This document shows, piece after piece, positions 26,238-33,799 of a DNA stretch of 64,000 nt. The notes under the pieces were generated by a model. The model was not told the DNA's origin. It worked only from the letters and a program-made list of their open reading frames with translations, and made no database searches. The stretch is from Kaistella carnis (lineage in GTDB: Bacteria > Bacteroidota > Bacteroidia > Flavobacteriales > Weeksellaceae): positions 744,001-808,000 of the forward strand of contig NZ_CP034159.1 of the NCBI RefSeq assembly GCF_003860585.1, written 5' to 3'. The position numbers were made by a program, and so were the translations under genes. How positions within the stretch are numbered: position 1 is the stretch's first letter; each line of letters opens with the position of its first letter.

Positions 26238-26705
26238 TTAGTTTTTCCAGTTGGTTGGGTAATTTAAAGTGCCATCATAACTCTTCCAGGTGCCGATGAA
26301 TTCAATAAATTGCTGGTCGATTTTCTCGGTTTTTTTATTCCACAGGAAAGTGTAAATAAATTTCCCTTTTAAGATTCCGGAATGTTTTCCGGTTCCTTCT
26401 TCGGCCAATTCATATTCGCCGAAAACGGTATTTCTTTTTTTGCCAGGTTTGTATTTTGTGATTTTCAGTTTGCCTTCGAATTTGGTATTTGTTTTTTCTA
26501 CTAAAGAAAATCCGGAAACAAAATATTCCTGATCATTCTTTTTGTCTTGTTCAGAAGTTAAAATTCTCAACTTCATCGGCATTTTCTCAGCGCTGATCGT
26601 TCCAACATAAGGTTGAGAATTGTTCATCCAAACACTGGAAATATTGGGCATCTGCGAGAACGCAAAAGTGCTGATCAGCAAAAATAAAAGGGTTAATTGT
26701 TTCAT
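26238..26705 (-). CDS. Secreted hypothetical protein
   Basis: The 155-residue protein begins MKQLTLLFLLISTFAFSQ, a clear signal peptide. I start at 26705 because this puts the signal at the N-terminus; a longer frame from 26759 adds residues with no support. The mature part has alternating strands (KLRILTS, NTKFEGKLKITKY, SGILKGKFIYTFLW) and may be a small beta-barrel or lipocalin-like fold, which is only an impression. It lies 18 bp upstream of the VOC gene. The function is unknown. Confidence 0.7.
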   Translation of the reverse strand: MKQLTLLFLLISTFAFSQMPNISSVWMNNSQPYVGTISAEKMPMKLRILTSEQDKKNDQEYFVSGFSLVEKTNTKFEGKLKITKYKPGKKRNTVFGEYELAEEGTGKHSGILKGKFIYTFLWNKKTEKIDQQFIEFIGTWKSYDGTLNYPTNWKN

Positions 26706-26769
26706 GATTTGTGTTTTTCTAAAAAATTTAAGTCGGTAAATAACAATAAAAGTACGCACTTATTTTTTC

Positions 26770-26914
26770 AACCACAAAGTCACAAAGCATACTTTAAAAA
26801 ATTATTAATAGAAGTTCACAAAATGAAAATCTATATATTTTCAAAGGTTTTGTGTTCTTTTAGGAAAAGTAATTTTAATCTTGTTTTCAACTTAACTTTT
26901 GTGACTTTGTGGTT
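26770..26914. repeat. MITE-like inverted repeat with 17-bp perfect ends
   Basis: AACCACAAAGTCACAAA (26770-26786) returns as an exact reverse complement at 26898-26914. Within the 111-bp interior there is a second partial inverted repeat (CACAAAATGAAAAT against ATTTTCA and TTTTGTG). It codes for nothing convincing. A similar element with the ends ACCGCAAAAGAGGCAAAAG lies at 30705-30841, so this is a family of roughly 140 bp. Confidence 0.7.
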
Positions 26915-26939
26915 TTGAATTTGTGATATTTAGTTAATC

Positions 26940-27395
26940 CTAAACTCCAAATTGTTCCAGATGATGATTCAAATGTTTCGCGAACATATTGTTCCATTCC
27001 TGGGCTTTTAGTTTTCCGAAAGAGAACGATTCTTTTCCGTCAAATGCGTCTCTGCCTAACTGTTGTGTTTTTTGAATGAAGCCGATTAATCGTTTTTTTT
27101 CTAAATCAAAATCCTGATCTCCATTTATTTTAAACTGTGGCGCCGTTGGCGAATTTTGCGAATAGGATTTTTCTCCCACTACTTTTGATTTTACGAAATT
27201 CTTTAAAATAAACTTCGCAATTCCGCCTGGTGCTTTATGTTTTTGCGGTTCATAAACCATTTCATAAGTGACGTTGCAGTGAGCCAGCATTTGGTCCACG
27301 CTCATTGTTCCCCACTTCCCTTTTGTTTCGGGTGAAAGTTTGTTGATTCTGTCGATATAGTTCTGCGCTTCTTTCGCGTTGAAGATGTCTTGCAT
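26940..27395 (-). CDS. DUF1569 (DinB-like) protein
   Basis: The 151-residue cytoplasmic protein shows the DUF1569 pattern: KWGTMSVDQMLAHCNVTYEMV near residue 30 and KHLNHHLEQFGV at the end. The His residues are where DinB-fold proteins bind a metal. DinB-like four-helix proteins include thiol transferases, but no reaction is known for this family. It stands alone between the inverted-repeat element and the Crp/Fnr gene. Confidence 0.82.
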   Translation of the reverse strand: MQDIFNAKEAQNYIDRINKLSPETKGKWGTMSVDQMLAHCNVTYEMVYEPQKHKAPGGIAKFILKNFVKSKVVGEKSYSQNSPTAPQFKINGDQDFDLEKKRLIGFIQKTQQLGRDAFDGKESFSFGKLKAQEWNNMFAKHLNHHLEQFGV

Positions 27396-27447
27396 AGTTT
27401 GTATTTACTTTAACAAAAATAGAAATTATTACGAGACTATTTTCAAA

Positions 27448-28008
27448 TTAAATTTCACTTCTGATTCTGCTTAATGTTTCCTGTGAAATCCCAAGATAAG
27501 ATGCGATCATTCCAAGAGGAGCACGCAGAATAATATTTGGATTTTCTTCTAAAAGTTGGGCGTATTTTTCTTTCGCGGTCATATGTTGTAAAGAATTAAC
27601 CCGTTTTGACATTTGCGTCATTAAATTCCCTAAAAGAAACCGACTGAAATTTGCGGAGGTCAATGAAACAGAAAACAATTCTTCAAGTTTTTTATAATCA
27701 CAAAAAGTGATGGTGCTTTCTTCTAAAGTTTCGATATTATAAATGGTGGGAACATTTGCGAAAATGGTATCAATACTGCCGAAGGATTTTCCTTCTGAAT
27801 AAAAATTGGTCGTAATGTCTTTTCCTTTTTCGAAATAATAGGTTCGCGCTAAACCTTCTTCCATGTAATATACATTTCGGTTATAGGTGTTTTGATGGCT
27901 TAATAATTCGCCTTTTGCGAAAGTTTTGGTTTGGGTTTCTGTGTGGAAAAACTCTTCCGTAATTGGATCTAATTGGATGTATTTCGAAATTTGGTCTAAA
28001 AGTTTCAC
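27448..28008 (-). CDS. Crp/Fnr-family transcription regulator
   Basis: The 186-residue protein has a cyclic-nucleotide-binding-like sensor domain (about 10-120, with KGELLSHQNTYNRNVYYMEEGLARTYY) and a C-terminal winged helix ending in APLGMIASYLGISQETLSRIRSEI. I choose GTG at 28008-28006 because it gives the usual family length; the frame is open further upstream but contains no family residues there. No Fnr-type cysteine cluster is seen, so it likely does not sense oxygen by an iron-sulphur cluster. Targets are unknown. Confidence 0.8.
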   Translation of the reverse strand: MKLLDQISKYIQLDPITEEFFHTETQTKTFAKGELLSHQNTYNRNVYYMEEGLARTYYFEKGKDITTNFYSEGKSFGSIDTIFANVPTIYNIETLEESTITFCDYKKLEELFSVSLTSANFSRFLLGNLMTQMSKRVNSLQHMTAKEKYAQLLEENPNIILRAPLGMIASYLGISQETLSRIRSEI

Positions 28009-28260
28009 GCGTTGTAGTTTCCACAAAAATAATGAAAAGAATATGAAACTGATGGTGTTTAGAGAATTGCTGCCAGAATAAAATACATTTAAACGCAAAT
28101 TGCGCAAAGTGAATTTTTCTATATGCACCAAAATTGCGGACGCAAAGGCGTTTGACTTCGTCGAATCTTCGATTTCACTCAGCAAAGTCTAAGAGCTTTT
28201 TCAGAATCGGAAATGAGTTGAAGAATCTCAAATAGTAAATAATATTGAAAGAAGCGAAAT

Positions 28261-28347
28261 CTGCAGCCCGACTTGAACGGAAATCCTTTTTTGCGACGAG
28301 GAACGAGGAGTAAAAAAGATTGGGAGTGGAAGGCGGAAATGTCTGCC
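28261..28347 (+). repeat. Dispersed hairpin repeat, copy 3
   Basis: It starts CTGCAGCCCGACTTGAACGG, continues with a central hairpin (AATCCTTTTTT against AAAAAAGATT) and ends with GGGAGTGGAAGGCGGA and GTCTGCC. The terminal GCAG and CTGC can pair. It has the same plan and similar arms to the other four copies in the window. Confidence 0.65.
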
Positions 28348-28348
28348 A

Positions 28349-28382
28349 AAAAAGAACGTCCGAACCGAAGTCCAGACGTTCT
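28349..28382 (-). terminator. Intrinsic terminator of the ABC permease unit, UUCG loop
   Basis: On the minus strand AGAACGTC at the start pairs with GACGTTCT at the end, and the inner part (TGGAC with GTTCG, two wobble pairs) extends the stem to a TTCG tetraloop. The stem is followed by a run of T. It is well placed to end the TolC-HlyD-permease transcript. Confidence 0.7.
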
Positions 28383-28414
28383 CAACAAACAAACAGTATG
28401 AAAACTGTTATTTT

Positions 28415-29656
28415 TTAATTCAGAAAATTTTCATCGTCGATGATTAAGTTCGGATTTTCTTTGCTAGGAATTTCCTCCTCGTAATTTTCTGAAATATTGT
28501 ATTTTTTAAATAGAAAATGGATTTTAATTTTCAAAGCGATCCAGCCGATAATGAAATAAACCCAACCTAAAATCAGCAAGTGAACCAGATATTTTTTAGT
28601 TAAAATTGCAGATCCGTTTTGAACAACCATGATCTTCAGCGCTTCTAAATAAGGCGTTAAAGGAATAATTGCCGTAAAATTTTTGATAAATTCCGGCATG
28701 GCGTAAGTCGGCCAAGTAAATCCACTAATGATAAATGCAGGTGACGCGATCACCATTAAATACTGAGTTGCTTTCAATGCATCCGGAATTACGATACTTA
28801 CCAAAACTCCGAGATTCGTTGCCGCGACGACAAAAACTGCAGTAATTAGGAAGAAATTCCAGACATTATCCGGGACGGGAATTTTGAAATATAGACTGCA
28901 CAGATAGAAGAAAAGAATGTTGAAATTCGCAAAAACCCAGATTGGCAGACATTTTATCGCCATCACGGCAACCGCATATTTTTCCTTACCGGCGAAATCT
29001 TTGATGAAGGATTCTCTTTTAAATTCTTCGGAAAATGAAACGGCCATCGCTAGTAAAATTACCTGTTGTAAAACGACCGCCATCATTGCAGGCCACATAA
29101 AAATCAAGTAATTGCTGGTCGTGTTGAAGAGCGTAATATAATTCGCTTTGAAAGGTTCGAACTGGGTTTTCGCCAAATCGGCATTCATTCCTTTTTTTTG
29201 CAGGGCTTTTATTTCTGCTCCGGCGGAAAAAGTTCCTAGAGTTTGTTGAATGGCTTTCGTGGCGAAATTCGCTGTCAAAACGTTTGAAGTGTTTACATAA
29301 ACATTCACTTCCGGATATTTTTTCTGCAGCATCATGGCTTCGAATCGTTCCGGAATGATGATCACAGCGGCTGCTTCCGTTTTTATGGTCTCGTCTTTCA
29401 GGTTAGCCGGTTCGTTGATGTAACTCAGCACTTTTATCGATTTGCTGTCCTGAAGCATTTCCAAAAGTTGATCGGATAAAGGCGTGTTGTCATGATTCAC
29501 CACGATCACGGGAATGTTTTCTACTTTCCCGGATTGGTAAGTAAATCCAATCAATAACGCATAGAAAACCGGCGCTAAAAAGAAAACCGAAATCAAGGTT
29601 TTGTTCGTTAAGAACAGGCGGAATTCCCTTTTTAATAAATATTTGATCTGTTTCAT
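28415..29656 (-). CDS. ABC-2 type transporter permease (YhhJ/YbhR-like)
   Basis: The 413-residue inner-membrane protein follows the ABC-2 (DrrB/YhhJ) plan: one N-terminal membrane segment (about 20-38), a large periplasmic domain (about 40-185), then five to six membrane segments. It carries VVNHDNTPLSDQLLEML and the late SGFTWPTYAMPEFIKNF that mark this group. It should pair with an ATPase, but none is encoded next to it. The HlyD gene is 22 bp upstream and TolC further upstream, so they likely form a tripartite export machine for an unknown substrate. Confidence 0.88.
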   Translation of the reverse strand: MKQIKYLLKREFRLFLTNKTLISVFFLAPVFYALLIGFTYQSGKVENIPVIVVNHDNTPLSDQLLEMLQDSKSIKVLSYINEPANLKDETIKTEAAAVIIIPERFEAMMLQKKYPEVNVYVNTSNVLTANFATKAIQQTLGTFSAGAEIKALQKKGMNADLAKTQFEPFKANYITLFNTTSNYLIFMWPAMMAVVLQQVILLAMAVSFSEEFKRESFIKDFAGKEKYAVAVMAIKCLPIWVFANFNILFFYLCSLYFKIPVPDNVWNFFLITAVFVVAATNLGVLVSIVIPDALKATQYLMVIASPAFIISGFTWPTYAMPEFIKNFTAIIPLTPYLEALKIMVVQNGSAILTKKYLVHLLILGWVYFIIGWIALKIKIHFLFKKYNISENYEEEIPSKENPNLIIDDENFLN

Positions 29657-29678
29657 TTTGTGACTTTTAATTATACAA

Positions 29679-30638
29679 TTACTTTAAAGTCACGTTAGAA
29701 TTCATCAAAATATCTTTTGCTGCCTTCTGATTTTCCGGCACTACTTTAATTTCGTAAATCGCTTCTTCCGGTTCGTAATCAGGGAAAGCGGTCGTGATAT
29801 CTGCATATTTTGCCAATTGTTTGATGGCGACAATTTTTCCGGTAAATTCTTTTTTGTTATAGTTTACCAACATTTTGACGGTCATTCCTTTTTGATATTT
29901 CGAAATTTTACTTTCGGGAATCGTAAATCTGAAATAAGAAGTTTCCGGAATGTAACCTGTGAAAAGTGGATAACCTGCAGTTGCCAATTCTCCTTTATTC
30001 AACGCGATGGTTTCAATTTCCATGTCATTGGTAGCGATGATGTATTTTTCAGAATTCGCAATGTTTGCTTCCTGCAAAGCACCGGCTGCTTGATTGGCTT
30101 GTCCTTGCGCCATTTCTATTTTTTCGTAGCGTGTTCCGGACTGTACATCATGAAGTTCAGCATTCACCGCATCTAACTGCGCTTTCGCACCTTGATATTT
30201 CGCAAAATATTCATCGTAATTTTGGGGCGAAAGCAAACTGTCAGCATACATGTTTTTCGCGCGGTTGAAAGATTTTTGCGCATATTGAAACTGCTCTTGT
30301 AAACCTTTTTGTTTTGCTTTTAACTGACGAAGTTGATCGTTGGTTGCGCCATTTTTCGCCATTTGAACTTGTGCTCTGGCTGCAGAAGTTGCGCCTTGTG
30401 CCTGCGCAATTTTCGCGGAAACTTCCGGAACATCTAAAATTGCAAGCGTATCTCCCACTTTCACGGTTTGTCCTTCTTCTACTTTAATGGTGAGAATTCT
30501 TCCGGTTAATTTTGGAGCGAAGGAAACAATTTCCTTTTTCGTTTTGCCCACAATTTCTCTTTCAGGTTTTGATTCTTTACAGCCCGAAAGTGCGAGTACA
30601 CTTGCTAAAGCCAAAGAAGTTAATACAGTATTTTTCAT
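29679..30638 (-). CDS. HlyD/EmrA-type membrane fusion lipoprotein
   Basis: The 319-residue periplasmic adaptor has a lipoprotein signal (LALASVLALSGCKES, Cys at about residue 20). A biotinyl-lipoyl-like domain follows (VEEGQTVKVGDTLAILD), then a helical hairpin rich in Gln and Ala (about 75-200) and the beta-barrel domain with GELATAGYPLFTG. It would link the inner-membrane permease to the outer-membrane TolC channel. It is 22 bp upstream of the permease gene, on the same strand. Confidence 0.9.
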   Translation of the reverse strand: MKNTVLTSLALASVLALSGCKESKPEREIVGKTKKEIVSFAPKLTGRILTIKVEEGQTVKVGDTLAILDVPEVSAKIAQAQGATSAARAQVQMAKNGATNDQLRQLKAKQKGLQEQFQYAQKSFNRAKNMYADSLLSPQNYDEYFAKYQGAKAQLDAVNAELHDVQSGTRYEKIEMAQGQANQAAGALQEANIANSEKYIIATNDMEIETIALNKGELATAGYPLFTGYIPETSYFRFTIPESKISKYQKGMTVKMLVNYNKKEFTGKIVAIKQLAKYADITTAFPDYEPEEAIYEIKVVPENQKAAKDILMNSNVTLK

Positions 30639-30704
30639 TTTGAATGTTTGTTTGTTTGTTTGTTTGTTATGATGGATTTAGAAAAAATTACTAAATTTAT
30701 TTCT

Positions 30705-30841
30705 ACCGCAAAAGAGGCAAAAGTTTTATTTTAATAGAAGTAAATCAATAGTTTGCAAAAGTTTAATATTTTTAATGTTTTACTTTTCGCAGGCTTTTGA
30801 AAATCTTTATTTCATCATTTGTCTTTTGTCTCTTTTGCGGT
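30705..30841. repeat. MITE-like inverted repeat, second family member
   Basis: ACCGCAAAAGAGGCAAAAG (30705-30723) and the reverse complement of ACCGCAAAAGAGACAAAAG (30823-30841) match at 18 of 19 bases. The 137-bp block lies between hlyD and tolC within what should be one transcription unit. Ends and size resemble the element at 26770-26914. Confidence 0.65.
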
Positions 30842-30879
30842 TAAAGACTAAAGATTTATGTTTTAGGAAACCTATTTTA

Positions 30880-32286
30880 TTACAGTTTTTCGATCTGCAA
30901 ATTCTGCGTGGATTTCATCAGTTCGATGGCGCTTCTTCTTTGATTAAAAATAGCGTTCTGATATTCCAGTTCTGCATTTTGTAAATCATTTTCTGCTTCA
31001 ATTAAAGCAGCAGAAGTTTTGGTTCCATACCGGAATTCTTTTTCCACTTGTTCTAAACCTTGTTTTGCAATTTCGCGGGCTTTCTCTTTCAACTTAATTT
31101 GCGCATTTGCAATTGTGTAGTTTGTCTGATTGTTGGCTAAATTCAGATTCAGTTTTTTAGAAGCATCGCGTTTTTTATTTTCTAAAATCTCTTTTTCAAT
31201 TTTGGCTTTTTCAACCAAATGCTTTCCTTCATTACCATCAAACACATCCCATTTAAAACCAACTCCGGCTTGAACCAAAGGCAACACATTTAAATTTGAG
31301 GGATTAAAATCCAGTTTCTTTCCGGAATTTGGCAACAATTCTTTTGACGTTGCAATATTCCCATTAAACAATCCAATATAACTTACGGAAGTTTGTGCCT
31401 GAACTTTCGGAACCCACCATCTTTCCTCGGCTTTAATCTTATAATCGGTTGCTTTGATGCCGTGATCCAGGGCTTGAATCTCTACTCTATTCTCAATATT
31501 TCGATCAAGAACTTCATAAGAAATAGCTTGCAATTGCGGTTGAATTAAAGCAATTCTTTCTCTTTCGATTCCGGTTAAAATTTCGATTTGGGTAATCAGC
31601 AATTCTTTTTTGCCTTCGTATTCTACTAATTTCGAATCCAAAGTTGCTTGCGCCAATTCTATTTTTTTGTGATCGTAAGGAGTGATTAGTCCGTAACCTA
31701 ATGCTTTATCGGCCGTTTTTTTATTGATATCCAAACGTTTTTTTGCTTCATCTAAAACTTTTTTAGATTCCTGAACCAAGGCCATTTGATCATACGCTTT
31801 AGAAATTTCGGTAATGATTTCATCACGGCTTTTCTGCATCAATAAATTTTCAGAAATATTTTTTTCTCTGTTGGCTTCTTTCAGATATTTCACTTTTCCG
31901 CCAGAATAAAGCAAAACACTCGCTTCGGCTTTTGCCATGGTTGAAATCCCGGAAATATTAAGATTATTTGAAAGTTGACCTTCTGGAATTACAGCGCCCG
32001 GAAAAATTGGTGGAAGTGCAGGAAGACTAATTTCCGGTGAATTAAGACGCGCGGAAGTATAGAGATAACCCGCTTTCCCGGTCACTTCAACTTTCGGAAG
32101 AAAAACATCTTTCAGTTTTTGATCATCGAGTTGGGTATATTTATTTTCGAGGGTTTGTTGGGTTAACGTTCCATCGTTGACTAGCGCACTGTCTATCAAT
32201 TCCTGTAAAGTCGGCGCTTGTTGGGCAGAAAAAACCAGCGGAAAAAAGACCAGCAATTTGGCCAAATTATTTTTAAGCGTTTTCAT
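30880..32286 (-). CDS. TolC-family outer-membrane channel protein
   Basis: The 468-residue protein has an N-terminal signal (MKTLKNNLAKLLVFFPLVFSAQ) and the TolC fold: two similar halves of long amphipathic helices and short strands, with the TPYDHKKIELAQATLDSKL and RYGTKTSAALIEAENDLQNAELEYQNA segments. It is an outer-membrane trimer forming a periplasmic tunnel. I start at 32286, which puts the signal peptide at the N-terminus; a frame from 32349 adds unsupported residues. It precedes hlyD and the permease gene on the same strand, with a repeat element between tolC and hlyD. Confidence 0.9.
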   Translation of the reverse strand: MKTLKNNLAKLLVFFPLVFSAQQAPTLQELIDSALVNDGTLTQQTLENKYTQLDDQKLKDVFLPKVEVTGKAGYLYTSARLNSPEISLPALPPIFPGAVIPEGQLSNNLNISGISTMAKAEASVLLYSGGKVKYLKEANREKNISENLLMQKSRDEIITEISKAYDQMALVQESKKVLDEAKKRLDINKKTADKALGYGLITPYDHKKIELAQATLDSKLVEYEGKKELLITQIEILTGIERERIALIQPQLQAISYEVLDRNIENRVEIQALDHGIKATDYKIKAEERWWVPKVQAQTSVSYIGLFNGNIATSKELLPNSGKKLDFNPSNLNVLPLVQAGVGFKWDVFDGNEGKHLVEKAKIEKEILENKKRDASKKLNLNLANNQTNYTIANAQIKLKEKAREIAKQGLEQVEKEFRYGTKTSAALIEAENDLQNAELEYQNAIFNQRRSAIELMKSTQNLQIEKL

Positions 32287-32484
32287 ATTCGTTGTCTGTT
32301 TGTTTGTGGGTACAAAGTTGCGGAGAATGGGCACCAAATCCTTTGACATTTGTCAAATAAATTATAAACATCCATACTATTATAGGGATTGATTATAATT
32401 AGTCGAGTCACTTTTTTAAAAATCTGATGGGTTTAACTAAAAAAGCGAGTATTTTCGTAAGAAGATATAAACCTTTTAAATCAA

Positions 32485-32510
32485 AAAAACCGACCAATAC
32501 AGTCGGTTTT
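32485..32510 (-). terminator. Intrinsic terminator of the T9SS cargo gene
   Basis: AAAACCGAC (32486-32494) pairs with GTCGGTTTT (32502-32510) around a seven-base loop. On the minus strand it runs into seven T. It lies shortly after the T9SS cargo gene stop codon. Confidence 0.7.
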
Positions 32511-32532
32511 ATAATTTAGAATAGAAAACAAA

Positions 32533-33450
32533 TTATTGTTTTAAAATCTGTCTACTGTCCGTACTACCATCTTCATATTTAATTTTCAAAATATAAACAC
32601 CTTTTGGTTGATTTGTAATATCTACAAGCTGAACCGCTTTTTCCTGTTTAACCAATCTTCCCTCTGCAGAATAAACTTCAACGGAAGTTGCTTTCTTGTT
32701 GGATTTCAAATTAAATACTCCTTTAGAAGGATTAGGGAAAACAGTGGTGCTTTGTTTGGCAGTTTCAGTGACCCCTAGAGTTGCAGTGGTTACTTTTATA
32801 TCATCGACCATCATCATATAAACATCAGCCGACATATAATTAATAGCCAAATAAACAGGCTTGTTATCAAAAGTAGCTGGGATATCAACTGAAACTTCGG
32901 TCCACTCCAATGGAGCAGTTCTGCTGGTAGCACCGATAACCTGAAAAGCTGCAGAAGTTGCTGGCGCGGCAGTTCCATCGTAAATGGCTACTTTGTATTT
33001 CTCTAATCCATAATCATCTGCAAGAGATTTAACCCAGAATGTAAATTTATTTCCTGTACCCAAAGTCAATTTTGGAAGTACAAGCCAGTCGTCATTCCTA
33101 TTGACTCCACCTTCCGGTGAACTTGCCCAAAACGCCAAATACTTATTACCACCGTGTGGATCAAAGTTTGAGTTTTCATTATCATGTCCGTTTACAACCC
33201 CTGCTGCCGAAGGATTAAAAACCTGACAAACCATAGGAGCATAAGCATTATTCCATGGTAAAACACCTGGTGCGGGAGAAGCTCCGCCGATATATGTTCC
33301 TAAACCATCATTATCAAACAACTTATATTGACCGATATTGCTGATAATAAAATCTTGATAACTCTCAAAGTTGTCCTCGAAGAGGGTGGTTTGCCCGTAA
33401 GCAGTTGAAACTGTAGCCGCGAAAGCTGAAAGAAGTAGTAATTTTTTCAT
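32533..33450 (-). CDS. Secreted choice-of-anchor J protein with type IX sorting domain
   Basis: The 305-residue protein has a signal peptide (MKKLLLLSAFAATVSTAYGQ) and a jelly-roll domain of the choice-of-anchor J/cleaved-adhesin kind (NFESYQ at the start, then NDDWLVLPKLTL, KFTFWVKS, MMMVDDIKV). It ends with the type IX secretion C-terminal domain: VFPNPSKGVFNL, then KGVYILKIKYEDG and a final Lys-Gln. It would be exported through Sec, then across the outer membrane by T9SS and anchored to the surface or released. No enzyme motif is seen. Sugar or protein binding is a family-based guess. Confidence 0.88.
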   Translation of the reverse strand: MKKLLLLSAFAATVSTAYGQTTLFEDNFESYQDFIISNIGQYKLFDNDGLGTYIGGASPAPGVLPWNNAYAPMVCQVFNPSAAGVVNGHDNENSNFDPHGGNKYLAFWASSPEGGVNRNDDWLVLPKLTLGTGNKFTFWVKSLADDYGLEKYKVAIYDGTAAPATSAAFQVIGATSRTAPLEWTEVSVDIPATFDNKPVYLAINYMSADVYMMMVDDIKVTTATLGVTETAKQSTTVFPNPSKGVFNLKSNKKATSVEVYSAEGRLVKQEKAVQLVDITNQPKGVYILKIKYEDGSTDSRQILKQ

Positions 33451-33799
33451 TTTTTTTAATTTTTACAATAACAACAAATTTAATAAAAAATTTGATATAT
33501 CCATAAAATTAAAACAAAAAAAACATGAAATAAGCGCTATTTACACCCTATTACCTAAATATCAATGATTAGGCAAAACACAACAATCTACAAATTTTTT
33601 CTTGTTACATTTGGCGTAGATACATTACCAATTATAATTTGCCACTTAAAAATATATTGCTTAAAATCTTTAATTATTTCTGATTAGACTCGCATACTCT
33701 ACATGTGTCAATTTCGATAATAAAAAAATAGTGTTTTTTATTATGTAAAAATCCGCTTCAAAACTGAAACGGATTTTGTTAAAACTTTGTCAAAGTATA
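33451..33799. other. Intergenic region upstream of the T9SS cargo gene
   Basis: The 349-bp AT-rich region contains a terminator for the macroglobulin gene at its right end and a short A/T-rich palindrome near 33722-33743. I see no gene or clear promoter. Confidence 0.45.
33747..33777 (-). terminator. Intrinsic terminator of the alpha-2-macroglobulin gene
   Basis: AAAATCCGCTTCA (ending 33760) pairs with TGAAACGGATTTT (33765-33777) with one mismatch. On the minus strand it ends in a run of T and lies just after the stop codon of the macroglobulin gene. A similar hairpin occurs after the FadL-type gene at 55503. Confidence 0.65.

Larger units (their letters stand above)
28009..28414. other. Intergenic region with a dispersed repeat and a terminator
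   Basis: The gap between the regulator and the ABC permease holds one copy of the dispersed hairpin repeat (28261-28347) and the permease terminator (28349-28382). The remainder (28009-28260) contains a weak inverted repeat (AAACGC near 28091 and GCGTTT near 28148) and no recognised gene. Confidence 0.6.

Noticed and set aside
28009..28185. An N-terminal extension of the Crp/Fnr gene
   Set aside because: The extra 59 residues do not belong to the family and the resulting length would be unusual; a GTG at 28008 gives the normal size.
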